Below, piece by piece: positions 12,101 to 25,500 of a DNA stretch of 54,500 nucleotides (the first letter of the stretch is position 1; each line of letters begins with the position of its first letter). Below the pieces are notes generated by a model. The model was not told the DNA's origin. It searched no databases and saw only the letters and a program-made list of their open reading frames with translations. Location of the stretch: NCBI RefSeq assembly GCF_964340395.1, contig NC_135563.1, positions 13,981,151 through 14,035,650 on the forward strand, in the 5' to 3' direction. Made by a program: the position numbers and the translations under genes. This DNA is from Glandiceps talaboti. Lineage: Eukaryota > Hemichordata > Enteropneusta > Spengelidae.

Positions 12101-15100
12101 AATATTTAGGTTTTTACAAATACACAAACACAATCAACGTGTATCTGTGTGGTTGTGGGTTGTCATGAAGTTATTTTATGATTATAATACCCCCCCCCCC
12201 CCCCCCCCTCCCTGTAAGTGTTGTGTAGGTGTGTGAGGAAAAATACAAAATGTAACAAGGCTTATAGAATATAGAGATTGGGACCATTACATGTGTATAT
12301 GACGTTGTAACCATTTCAAATTAAATTTTCAAAACTATCACTGATTTTGTATTATTCACTGTTTGAAAGCAACAACAGAAGTAACAATAAACAGTGTGAA
12401 ACATTATTTCAAAAGAGCATTTCTGCTCTCATAATATCTTCCCCATATCTTTTTTTTTTTATTTCTTTTGAATCATCACAACGTTGAAGTGACTAACAAT
12501 TGTTCATGTATTTTTGAAAGACTTGCAAAAGAGATGTACAAAGAATACTAATTTGATATGTAAAAAAAGAAAAAAGAAAAAAACGTTTGAAAATACTGTA
12601 ATAGCTTTACTGTAGCCACATAAAACAAACCAGTAAAACAGGGTCCTGTTCCTTATTACATGATAATTTTATATGTGGGACAAGAAAAGAGAAAAATTAT
12701 GAAAAAAAATGCCGTCAGTGCTTCTTGTTTGCCTGGAGTGTTGGCTGTTTTGTGTACGAATAAATACAATATATTTGTTGATTAGAAAAATAAAAAGATA
12801 TTGTATTAGGTATTTGTGTTGAGGAAGCCAGGAGTAAGACTTGTAATTTGTATAGAAGTACTGGGCCCCAGCACTGTGAATTGTTTGTGACTATTGCAAA
12901 TGTATACTACATGGGGCCTCTTCAGGGAGTTCATATAGTATTTGCACTATTAGTACTATAATTTTACTAACTGCAGTGGGCTTGATGGACCTTCAGAATT
13001 ACACAGAAGACAAAAATATGATATTGCGCATTAAAGATAGAAAAAATCAAGCATTTAAAATATATGTGTAATTGTGTTGGAGCAAGTTGTGTGTTACAGT
13101 GTACACTTACATAGATTGTATATAAGCACAGTTCACTGTATATAATAGTGATGGGGATTCACAATGCCAGTGGCCTCTTGTGATACTTAGATATTATTTT
13201 GTGAAAAACATGCAAATATTTCTATGCTATTGATGAGGTATTTGTTAATTTTGTAATTTTTTTTCGATGAAACATTATAACATGTTGGAGTGATATTTTG
13301 TTGAAATGAGTTGCGCTAGCCTCGGTATACATGTAAATGCCTGGTTTGGTCTCATTTGCATATTGGTATGGACCAATCAGAATTGAGAGTGTGCCAAATT
13401 TAGTACACCATTTGAAATGCAAGATACACATGCAGCATTCATGTTGAAATTGGTCACAATCTGCTGCAGCCCTCCTACCTTAGACCTGTCTACCTTCTCT
13501 ATGCTCTCGTCCTAAAACACCAACATGTAGTGAAGGGGATTTTTTATCCCAAATTTTTTTTGTGTCATGATGGCCGCAGCTGACTTCAGTCCCTTCGCTG
13601 CTCTTTATTACAGGAGACACACACCTTTCGTTAGCCAGCCTGACTACAGAATATATGAATTAAACAAACGACTCCAGCAGAGAACAGAGGTAGGTACATG
13701 GAACTCATCTTTCAGCATAGTGTCATTTCTAGTAGCGGTTAATTTCATAGTTGTAAGCTAATTGCCAACACTTCTACAAATCCTGTCATAGTATCATGTA
13801 ACAATTAGACACCACTTAATTGAAATAAGGCTGCAAGTACTTGTCACTTTTTTTATTACCATGTAATACACTAAATAGTAACACAGCTGAAAAAAAAAAG
13901 AACAAACTGACTGATTATTTTTTCAACAGGAAGAGTCCTGAGGTAACATGGGCAAGATATTATATCATTAATACCACCAACATACTGATATTATATGTCA
14001 CATGTTATATTCTACATATTTTACTTTAAGAAGTTATGTATGTTTTTCGCCACAGAATTTTATTTGGCGAAATGAAAATGTCATTTCGTGTACCTTGTGT
14101 TATTAAGACACCCCAAGAAATATCTTGATGACCATATTGATTTTATACAAAACCAAGTGTATTATTTCTGTATATTATTTCATTCCCCAAGTAAAGAATA
14201 TTGGATTTTTTTTTACCATACGGGTAATAGTGGCATTTTTTATTTCCGTGTGTACATAAATTTGATAATTTTGTGACTGGAAGATTTTAGGGTATCTTAT
14301 ACCCTTGGTATAGGGGCAGTTGTTTGTAAAGGACAGCTTGGAATAATTTCTGCTTTATGAACTGACCTTACACATTATGAGAAGGGCGATTCTAGCATGT
14401 GCAGGCCAAGTAGGATCAGTGCATTTTACTGTAGGGATGTACAGCATGAAATTGAGGGACTTAATTTAAATCATTCGTTGTTAACTGTTATTGCTAATTG
14501 TGTAACCTGATCAAATGCATATAGTTTAAAACAAATAAAACAAAAAATTCCAATTTGAAAGTCTTAGGTTGATGCAGTTATGAAATGTCTGAAGAGTACG
14601 TGAGTGTGTGGACCCTATTAATATGGTTGGGATGTGAATGGTTTCACCTGTAGGTTTAATCCCCATAACAAAGGAATGGTTGCGACATTGTTAGCTTGTG
14701 TATAGATTACAGCTACCCAGTCAGTATCAGCTTCAACACTGTCAAGTTATATACAGCCTAAACTCACTGCAAAACAGTAGAACAAAACAATATCAAAACA
14801 CCTTACTAATAAATATATTGTTCCATATCTCTTTCTGGTGAAAAGTCTGCATATGAAATATTATCAAAGCTATTTTTTCAAAATATTTAAACTCATATTG
14901 TTCATATTATAGTATACTATCAACATTGTACTTTATATATAGGACACTTGAAAGAACAAGAAATAATATGTAAGATTATTTACAAAGTGGTTCTATCCAT
15001 TTTTTCATATCATTCTGAATTTATTATTAGCTTGTATCGATCGGCTTCTGTGATCATAGCAACTGTCACCAAATATATTGTATAAAAGTGAAACAGAAAA

Positions 15101-18100
15101 TATACATGTGGCATATACACTGTCTGTTTTGTTTCATAGCAGTGGAAAGTTATATTTTTTTTAGAGATGTACAAAATATGCTATGCGAAAGTTAGGACAG
15201 AAGAAAAGAAGGAATTGTTAACTCGATGGCTGACCATAAGTGATATTCAGATATGTGAACAGTTCAGATTATCAAAAGTTTGTTTTTTTGAAAGCTATGA
15301 CATATATATATATATATATACACATGTTTATTGCAGCGTGGTGATGGGGTGGGGTTGGGGTGCTATTACATTGTTCATTTGAATAGGTAGTTATATCAGT
15401 AACAGTGTAGTTTTGTCAATTCAAGTTACCAAATTTGAGAAAAAGAAATTGAAGTCCAACTTGTCACAAAATTTTTGTTTGTATTGTCATATAATAAACA
15501 GGAAGTGGAGAAGCATTTGAATTGGACAGTTACTGTGTAGAAATAGAAAGCATTGTTTTTTCATTATTGGTAAAATTGGTTATATATTAACCAATAAGAT
15601 ATAAGATATAAAGTGAAGCAATGAATGAGTCAACAGTGAGAAGATAAAATAGCAACAACAGTGGAAATAAATCAAAAATATATGTATTGAGGTTTGTTCT
15701 CATTTACACTTATGTCACTTTTGCCATATGGTATTTACACAATAACAGTATGTAGTATTGTGTTCATCTATTGTCGGCTAGAAACAGGAGCATCCTAATT
15801 TAATTTTCTAAGAATGAATAGAAGAATAGAACGAACAATATGGCTGCTATGTTACAGCAAATCATTGCACCAAATATAACCCTGTACAGTTGGTGTATCC
15901 GTACTACATTTTTGTATATCACGCAAGGTGTCAACTCAACAAGATGCTTCTACATCAAGTCATTGCATCAAATGTAACCCTGTATATTTGGTGTATCTGT
16001 ATCTTATCACGCAAGGTGTCAACTTGACAACTTGCTGCTACAGCAAGTCATTGCATCAAATGTAACCCTGTACAGTTGGTATATCTGTATCTTATCACGC
16101 AAGGTGTCAACTCGACAACTTGCTGCTACAGCAAGTCATTGCATCAAATGTAACCCTGTACAGTTGGTATATCTGTATCTTATCATGCAAGGTGTCAACT
16201 CAACAACATGCTTCTAGTTCTACATTGTACAGCAAGTTATTGCATCAAATGTAACTCTGTACATGTACAGTTGGTATATCTATACTATATCAAGGTGTCA
16301 ACTCAACAACATGCTTCTACAGCAAGTCATTGCATCAAATGTAACTGTACAGTCGGTATATCTGTATCTTATCATGCAAGGTGTCAACTCAACAACATGG
16401 CTTCTCATATAACACCTGATTGAAAACTTTTCAACCAATAATTCATTGGCAATGAAAGATGATACTAAAATATGTAAAAATAATTGATGCATGTGCTATG
16501 TGTGAGTGAGCTTGTCAAACTGCTGCAAGACAGAGATCCAAACACCCTGTTAGTTCCCCTGAGATGCAAGACAACAATCACTGATCACCCAGGAACATGA
16601 AGGTGAATCCCTGATCACTCACCGATGACAGCAGACTCTGTGTATTTATTCATCGTGCTATGACTGATATCTCACTTTATTTTCAATATTTTACATATCG
16701 TATAATTGTGATCTGTTATGATCCATGCATTACAAGGGCATTTGGAGTCAAAACAGCCTTGCCTTACATGTAAAAGTTTGCTTTGTGAGACATGACAGAG
16801 TTCATTCTAGCTGACAGACTTGTAGCAGTACAAGCTGTACAAGATTAGTATTCAGTGTAGGTAAATATGTCATACACACAGTGTGTGTGTGTATGACTGT
16901 AAAAATGACATGGCTGTTGTCATTTTCAACAAATTCAATGCAAGAATAAGCATAATAAAGAAGAGAAAAACAATATATATTTTGTAAACTATATTGTGTT
17001 AGAACTATAAATTGACTTGGAATATTTTATAGTATATATATTGTATTGTTTGAAGATTTGTGGCTTTTCCAGTCTGTTAAATAGGTTTTCTTATGCTACC
17101 TGAGTGATGATAATAATAAAACAAAATATCACAACTCTCTTGAAAGCCATATTGTGTGAGAATCATCCTATAACATTTATTGTATACATGTAGTATGCAT
17201 ATAGTATTGTTTGAAGAACCTTAGCCTTCCCTGTTTGTTTTGCTCTTTTGTTGGCTGATAAAGCTCGTAATAAAGAAAAAATATAACTATCTTGTAAGCT
17301 ATATTGTGTTAAAGGTACATCTTTTTTACTGAGATGGTGTCGTATATAATATAATGAAACAATACGTTTCTGAGGGGACTGAGCCCCTCTTCAGTGTTAG
17401 AACTACAGATCTACAAAACTATGTGTAGTATGGTATATGTTTAGTATAGTTACACACATAGCCTTTTCTGATATGGTTAGCCATACAGCTGTTTACAGTG
17501 TACTCTGTTCTTACTAAAGGATGTTCATTTCAACAATTCTGTCTACTTGCATACATGTATGCTGTAACAAGCCTCATACATGTACAGCAGACTCCTGATA
17601 ACTTACCAGTGTTTGTGTTAAAAAGTTATAAAAAGTAACATAACAAGAAGTGTGTAAAAATGTCAGGGTTTTTTTTTGTATGATTTATAGTTATGCAGGG
17701 ACTATTAATCATCAGTTTTGTTTCAACTGAAAAGACAGAAAAATGCTGAGAAGTGAAGAAAGATGAACATGTCTGGGACAAAATTCATGTGTATGTCTTG
17801 GATAAATATGATGACAAGATATGACAAGATAACAATTTTTGTTCACTCTGTTGTGTCATATTGTGTATACCGGGATACTGAAGAAGCCAGTATGCTTGTT
17901 TCACCTTGCTTTGTTGGGCTTCAAAGGAATTCGTGCTGTAATAGTGTTGTTGACAAGTTTCTCTGACCCAGAGGTCACTGCTTTCACCTACAGTACATGT
18001 ATGTCATTTAACGGACCCTCTAACTTGACCGTTTTGTGCAAGCTTCGCACTATCTTCATGAAATTTCTGGTGCAGTGTTTATGGTTTGCAAGAATGGTGT

Positions 18101-21100
18101 ACAGCCCATTGATCCTAAAAGGTGAAGGTGAAAACAACAAAAATATTTGTCATAGTTCCGAACTCATAGTGCAAATCATTTACTTAATATTTCATTGAAA
18201 TCACATTGCCTACTTTAGCTGTACCATGGTTTAGTGACGTCACATAGACTTGTCTGATGACAAAAAAAATTTTTGATAAAATTTTGTCAATAATTTTCTA
18301 TCTCTGAGTTTTGTTAATGCAGGAACTACAAAAGTATGTATGAAAGATTGACCATTATTTTGTCAATGTGTGGTCATATCAATGTATATGAAGTTTGAGT
18401 ATTTCTTCCCCAAAATGATATTGATTAATGAGTGTTGGATGCTAGCTTTGGAGTAAATTTAGCAAAACAGTAAGAAAAATATCTCAAATTGGGAACTTGT
18501 ATTGAAATAATGTAGAAATGAAATATCTGTAAAAAAACCCAAACAATATATGGCTGAATTCAACATTAAATTCTTGATATTACCCGAGTGTCGTGTTTTC
18601 TTTTGGATAGAGATTCACTTGTATATCGCTGCAGATCCTCTACCTTCTTCAGTTTCAACTTTATTATGTACAAAATATTGCTGGAAGTGATAGAAAACCT
18701 TTAAAAGGAACAAATTAGTTGTTTGTGGGCACATTGTGTATTAAATGTAATAGTCAACCCTAGAAAGTGCTTTCAAAGTCTTATGGCTTCAACACTGAAG
18801 CAAATGGTACTTTGATCATATTGTCATACATACATGTATGTTTGGTAACCAGAACTCCTGTCTTGCAAGTTCTTACTTGTCAACACAAAATTTTACCTGG
18901 TAAGTATGGTTGCTTGAAATTTGATGCAACCCAGTTGAAGTGTAACCAAAAACTTTGTTTTAATTCCAGTGAAAGTAACTTTACTATTCTTTTTTTTTTT
19001 TTTTTTTGGGGGGGGGGGAGTTTAATGGACATAAAAATATGATAAGGCATAAAAACTGCAAAATTGAGAATTGTGAGATGAAATGACGGAGTAGGCAATG
19101 ATTTAACAAAATGACAACGCTATAATATTGTTTGACATTGATATGTAATGAACAACAGCACAATTTCTATTCATGTACATTTCTCGTGACCCTATATTTT
19201 ATTTCTGGGGAGAAAATTGAAATAATACAAAACTGTACACATATGAAGTAAACTGTTCTTCCAAACACAAAATTGAAAGTTGTTACTGAAATTTTGGACT
19301 GCACACTTCAGTCGTTGTTGACCAATGTAATTGTTGTATTAACATTGGATCTTTATGGCTTTGACTTTGATTACTGTCACTCCAAATATTTTAACCCTTT
19401 CAGGACTAGAAATTTTCCAGCCATAATTTTTTAACAAAAATTCTTGTTTCTTCGTAATTTTTGGAAAAAGATAAACTTTATTTTAGATCAGAATTTAAGA
19501 AATATTACTTCCCGATGGAGTAATATTCTTAAATTTTAGAAGATGTGCTTAAAATCAAGTTTCTAATTATACCGTTGTCGTCTGTAGGAATGAAAGGGTG
19601 AATTTGTTAATGAAACCCATGCAATGATGCTATAAGTATAAACTACATACCACAGAAAATGAAATTTCTGTACTTTTTAAATTTCCAAATTGTAATGGTA
19701 ACTTTGATGAAAATATTATGACAAAACCTTATGATGCATGAATGCAAGTGCGATATTCTCGAGTTTTTGCATGAGTGCTTGTGCTGTTTCCTGTAAGAGA
19801 ACTTTCACAAGCATATTGAGTGAAAATGCAGCAGAAAATACCGCAAGCATGAGTGCAAATACTCCTGGGTACCCACACTGGCACTCATGCGGCATGGGGG
19901 TTCTGTTACCATTAATATGTATGGTTTATGCGAAACAGCAAATTTCCATAAAATTACACTACGATAATGCAGTTTCGTCTATATATGGTATGATTGCATA
20001 CTCATTTGCATATAATTTGCATATATTTACATAATCTTTTTTGGTAGTGGACTGCAGTGGAATACCACTTGTATGCATGTACACTAGTACAAACAATTAC
20101 TGTACATAATTAACAATAAGAGGATTTCAGATGATTTCCTACATATAACTTTATGTTTAAATTTACATAAAACAGTACTGTCTAGGATAAAATTAGGAAG
20201 AGGAACTGTGGCTTTAGCCAGTCTTGAGGCTTTCAATATGTTCAAAATTCATTTCTTAACCCTTTCAGGACTAGAAACTTTCCCTCCAAAATTTTTGAAC
20301 AAAAATTCTTGTTTCTCTGTAATTTTTGGAAAAAGATCAACTTTATTTTAGATCAGAATTCAAGAAATATTACTTCCCAATGAAGTAATATTCTTAAATT
20401 TTGGAAAATGTTCTTACAATCAAGTTTCTATTTATTCCAATGTCGTCTCTAGGAATGAAAGGGTTAATATAACTTATGGATGTAGCTTCAATATAATTTG
20501 ACAAATGGAGTGAATTTTGTATGGAAACAATGTTGAGTCACTGAATGGATAATATGAATATAAGCAGGGGGATATGGCATGTGGGTTAATTTAATAAAAC
20601 GACACATGTCTGTTGATGGTAGATGTGTGTGTACATGCTCTGAATTTTGATATCGTATATAATATAGGAGAAAGGCTTAAAGTGGCAATGTCTGTAACTG
20701 AGATTCTGTTTTCAGTGCCCACGATTCAGGGCTTAAATTCACCTGTCGTCAGATTTTGTTAAGTGAACTGTTTCAGCTATACAGTATCCTAGAATGTATC
20801 TATTTCAATAAGTCTGACAGTGACAGACTACCACCTTCTAAATATGGTAGTCTAGATATGAAGGTCGGTAGCCTGTGTTCTAGACTACTGGTAATTTTGA
20901 GCCCAGACATTCATGATATATACTAAACAAACCACTCCGGATTAGGATTAACTTCTAGGTGTTAAAATCGGTTTGTTTGGCAGAGCTATAGAAAAAGTTG
21001 TCCAGAACGAACGAATGATCCTATGTAATCCTTACTAAGATAACACTTATGTGATGGCCCAGGATTGAAACATAGGCCAGTATGGTCTTTTGATTTTATC

Positions 21101-22498
21101 GGTAACAAACAATTTTGTCATAATGGTATTTTAGTACTAGTATTATAATATTGTAATATCTAATTAGAATTCTGTTAATTACTAGACCTGATTCAAATTT
21201 CAATAGTTAATTGAAATAACGTGGTATTCCAATATGAAATAACCACTAAAAACTATCAAGTCACAGTTTACCTATTTAATATTGTTATAAGTTGTGTAGT
21301 GGTATATATATTATTTTATCAGTGGAAAATTTCTGCTCACAGAGTCAAATATTTTCTTGACAGTGAATCCCATATTTTTGTGAACATCTCATCAACATCT
21401 TCAGGGGTGTACTACAATGGGCTATTGGTGCATTTGAACATTTGGGATTCACTGCCAAGAAATTTGTTGACTCTTGAGTAGAAATTTGGGCTATGAACCC
21501 AGAGTCCGTGAAAATTTACTCTCGCATAGTGTTTTATGGTTGACTTTATAATTTTGTTCTTGTTTTTCACCAAATATTGTTTTCCTTTCTACATCTGTCA
21601 ATAATTGGGTCATTGGTCTTGTGAGATGAATATTTACTCCAGTTTCTATTTATGCTGTTTATTTTGATTAAATCTATTCTGTTTGATTCATAATTTTGTT
21701 AGTTGTACGACATGTACAAACTGAAGAACAGCTTCAAAAATATGTATTGTAATGTATCCGAGTCTAGGTGGTCTTGAGGTCAGAGGTCATGATGGTAGTT
21801 GTAATGTGATATGCTGTAATGATATAAGTAATGTCTATGTATGATATCATGTATACATGTGTTGGTAGGCTTAGTCAGGGATTAGTATTATAGAGTCTTA
21901 CCAAAACAACATGCAAGTCACAAAGCTGGTATCATTTGTATGTTGTAAATGTTAGAAAGTCGTATACAAAGGTCGGAATTATTGTATATGTAAATTGTAG
22001 TCGTCATGAAGTGAATCTTAACCCTATACATTTCTGAAATATTGTTCATTTCTTGTCAAAACATTTGTGAAATAATTTTATAATCTTCAACATTGCTATA
22101 AAAGTAGCAGCTTACTTTTTGTTAACGTTACCTTGCTGAGAAAATAAACATATACAAATGGAAATTTTCAGAAAATTTGAACATTCTCATATACGTTTAC
22201 AACCATATTTGTTGTTTCTATTTGAAACAAGATGAAGGTATTGAAACATGACAGTGCAATATTTGAGAAGTCATGGTGTGTGCACCAAATGTTTTAGTTT
22301 GAGTGGCTAGGCTGTACACATTTGCTAGGATTCTGTCAGGCAGCTTTGTATTTGGAAATGACATTTTAGATGTAGATAATCTGATACAACGGACATGAAT
22401 TCTAAAAACATTTCAGTGGATTTTGTCAATATTTTTTCAAAACAAACTATTTATGATCATAATGATAAAACACTAGGTACCTTTCATGAGATCCTTAT

Positions 22499-22537
<39 letters not shown>

Positions 22538-25500
22538 AAGAAAAATACAACTTCTTACATTTGTAAAATGCCATAAATGAAAGTATGCTAATGATACAGA
22601 TCTCGGATAGAACTTGATATAATTATTGTTCATGGAGTGCATGCAATTCAAAAGTTGCCGAATTGAATGTCTAAAACAAAGTGATAAAATCTGATAATAT
22701 CAGTATACAGTGATGGGTATACTGCCCCTACTCCTTGCTTTTACTCATGTAATACACTTGTTCAAATAGATAAATTCATCATGCATCATCATTATCTCCA
22801 CATTGGAGTTTTCTTCCTTTTAAGTTTGTATGTAATTAAGTATAGTAGTCTAGTTTTAGGGGCTTATAGGCCAAAATATGTACAACAGATAGGTACATTT
22901 CCATTTGTGAATGGAAGTACATGTATGTGTATACTCAAGTAATTTAATGTCAAGAAATATAATAAAATACCTCAATGGGTCGTGCCAAATAGAACTGAAA
23001 TTTATGAAATATTTCTGACAGATCAAAGAATTCATTTGAATGAAAGCCAGAAATGAGATATTGTGAAAGAAATTTATATTCAATAGATATTTGTATCCAA
23101 AATAAGGAATTCTCAAAGTCGTTGGCATTTTGCCAAACCAGAGAACGAACAAACATGGACGTATTTAGGAGGTGTTTCAAAAACAGGAAAACATCTAGGT
23201 CGTTTCAGGAGTTCACAGAAATATATCAAGAGGAAAGCAAACAGTTGTAGTTCTACTATTTTAATATTCACAATAAGTCAAGTAAAAATAGTTCCAAAGT
23301 CTCCTTATATGTACTTAAAATGGCAAGCATTTTGCCTGCTCTTATTAAGAGGGGAGTCATTGTCACATTCAAAGCACTCAACCCTGATATTTCAGTGTTG
23401 TATAGTGAGATATTTAACTGTGGTGGTTTTGGAATTATTTCTACTGTTTCTACAAATGGTTTCTTCCCCCACTGAAAATGAAATGATAGCCTGCATATGT
23501 GAAAAATACTTCCTTTGCATCTCAGTGAAAGTGAAATCCGTGTTGAACCATAGACACAGCTTTTTTTTTTAGGAAAGAATGCTTTGAAAGTAAAGGTATA
23601 CAGTACAGAAGAGTATTAAAACCTTCCGAATTTAATACAAATACTTCTGTTGGCATAAACACAAAATGATTGAAATTATAACCAATGGTTGTATAATGTT
23701 TTAATACCAGATTTGAATTTTAAATGTCTGGATATTTTAGCAATGTGTCACCATGGAAACCATTATAATTGACATCATGACCCCAAGGAGAGTGTTGTTC
23801 TGTTAGAGACAATTCAATGGAACAATAGCAGAAATGTGAAAAAAAGTGAATGTAGTTATGAAAAGATCTTGTTTTGTTACTCGTTTACATTGCATTCTTA
23901 TGCACTAGTTGCCATGGTGATAAATGATGAGTAATAATGTCACAGAAATGTTACACTAGCTTGACTTGCCTATGAACTTTCAACTCTGTCACAATAGGTG
24001 GAGGAATTATGATTTAAACTGGGGTCATCGTTGTTTTCAAATTTCTTTCAGCCGAACTTGGATATATCTCCCCTTCGATATATGAACATCATCTTACAAC
24101 CTTATGATACCAGTGACGTCTTTCTGCAAAATAGATCTATTAGACTGGTAACTATTCCAGTGCAAATTTACATGTATTAAACGTATTTGGTAGAAACTGA
24201 GTGCATGACATGACATAGGGGTTAACAAAAATGAATATACACCCCCTTCCCCCAATACATAATAAGTGTCTTTATTTGTTTCATATTCCATACATGTGTC
24301 GTTCTGAATCAAACACATGAAAGAATTTAAAAAATAATTCGAACAAATAGATAATACTCATACATTATGTTTACTTATTTCATATTCCATATACATGTAC
24401 CTTTCTGAATGAAACATATGGAATTTAAAAATTAATCCGTCCAAAATAGAAAATAAATATATGTTCATTTATTTCATGCTGTGGACATGTATTTTTCTAA
24501 AAGAGATTATATGATGGAATTAAACAATTGATTCCTCCAAAATAGAAAATTATATATATTCATTTCATATTGCAGACACGTCCCTTTCTGAACAGAACAT
24601 ATGAAGGAATTAAAAAAAAAGAAATCTACCCCAAAAAAGAAATGAAAAATAAATCTACACCAAAAAGAAATAAGTATATGCAAGTTAATTTATTTCATGT
24701 TGCTTACAAGCATTTTTCTGAAACAACATATGGTGGGATTAAAACATTAATTCACCCCAAATAGAAAATAAGTATATTTATTCATTTCATAGGTCACTGA
24801 GTACACTTTTCTGAAATGAAACAGGTGAAGGAATTAGAGAAAACAATTTCCCCCAAACAAGAACATTTACAGATTCTTTCATTTTATGTTTAGTACAGAA
24901 CAATGTTCTTGAATTTAGCATGACTTGTACTGTTAGTTTGGAACTGATGTTGTATTTTTGGAAAAAGTGTAAAGTGAAGTGTTTAGTTTGAGAATTCCCT
25001 TGTGAATAACTGGCATTACCAGAAAAAGAAGAAGACATTTTCTAATGTTCAGACTTTAAGTTTAAATTTACATAACGCTATATACATTATTATGTAAATT
25101 TACCTCCATTGATTTTAAGAAATCATGTAGTGTAATACACAGCCTTGCTTTAGAGTAGGAACAGGTGGCTTTCCAATATCCAAAATATGCATATTGATTT
25201 TGAATTTTCATCCTTGCATTACACTTTTGAGCAGGCCTGCTTATCGGCTATACACTCAATCAATTATGCAATACAGTTCGATCATAACTTAATAAATGAA
25301 ATGTTCCGTAGTTAGCATGGATCGCAGGCTACATACCAACAGTCATAACCAGCTTCTTGTACTTGGTAGTGTTTTTGGCATTCAACAAGAACTGATGTTT
25401 GCTATGAGGAAATTGAAATAGTCCAGTGTTAGCATGGAATATGTCCAAACCCACTTCTTGTAATAGGAAGTGTTATTGACCCTCAGCAAAGACAGATGTT

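Larger units (their letters stand above)
8446..13566. other. LDB intron, 45-nt exon to exon 3
   Basis: No coding exon recognised. It contains a two-copy direct repeat (10165-10203 and 10246-10283), the 75-85-nt array at 11330-11635 and a run of 19 C at 12190-12208. The promoter-like motifs for the alternative start lie at its 3' end. Confidence 0.6.

Noticed and set aside
15840-16492. Several overlapping ORFs in the 15.8-16.5 kb region
   Set aside because: All fall in the 88-nt tandem repeat and have no family resemblance.
17366-17396. An active hammerhead ribozyme
   Set aside because: Three extra bases separate stem II from GAAA and no pairing stem I is evident, so I report it only as a remnant.
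23053-23250. 65-aa ORF with Arg/Lys/Glu-rich sequence
   Set aside because: Looks protein-like in composition but matches no family I know and lacks an exon context.
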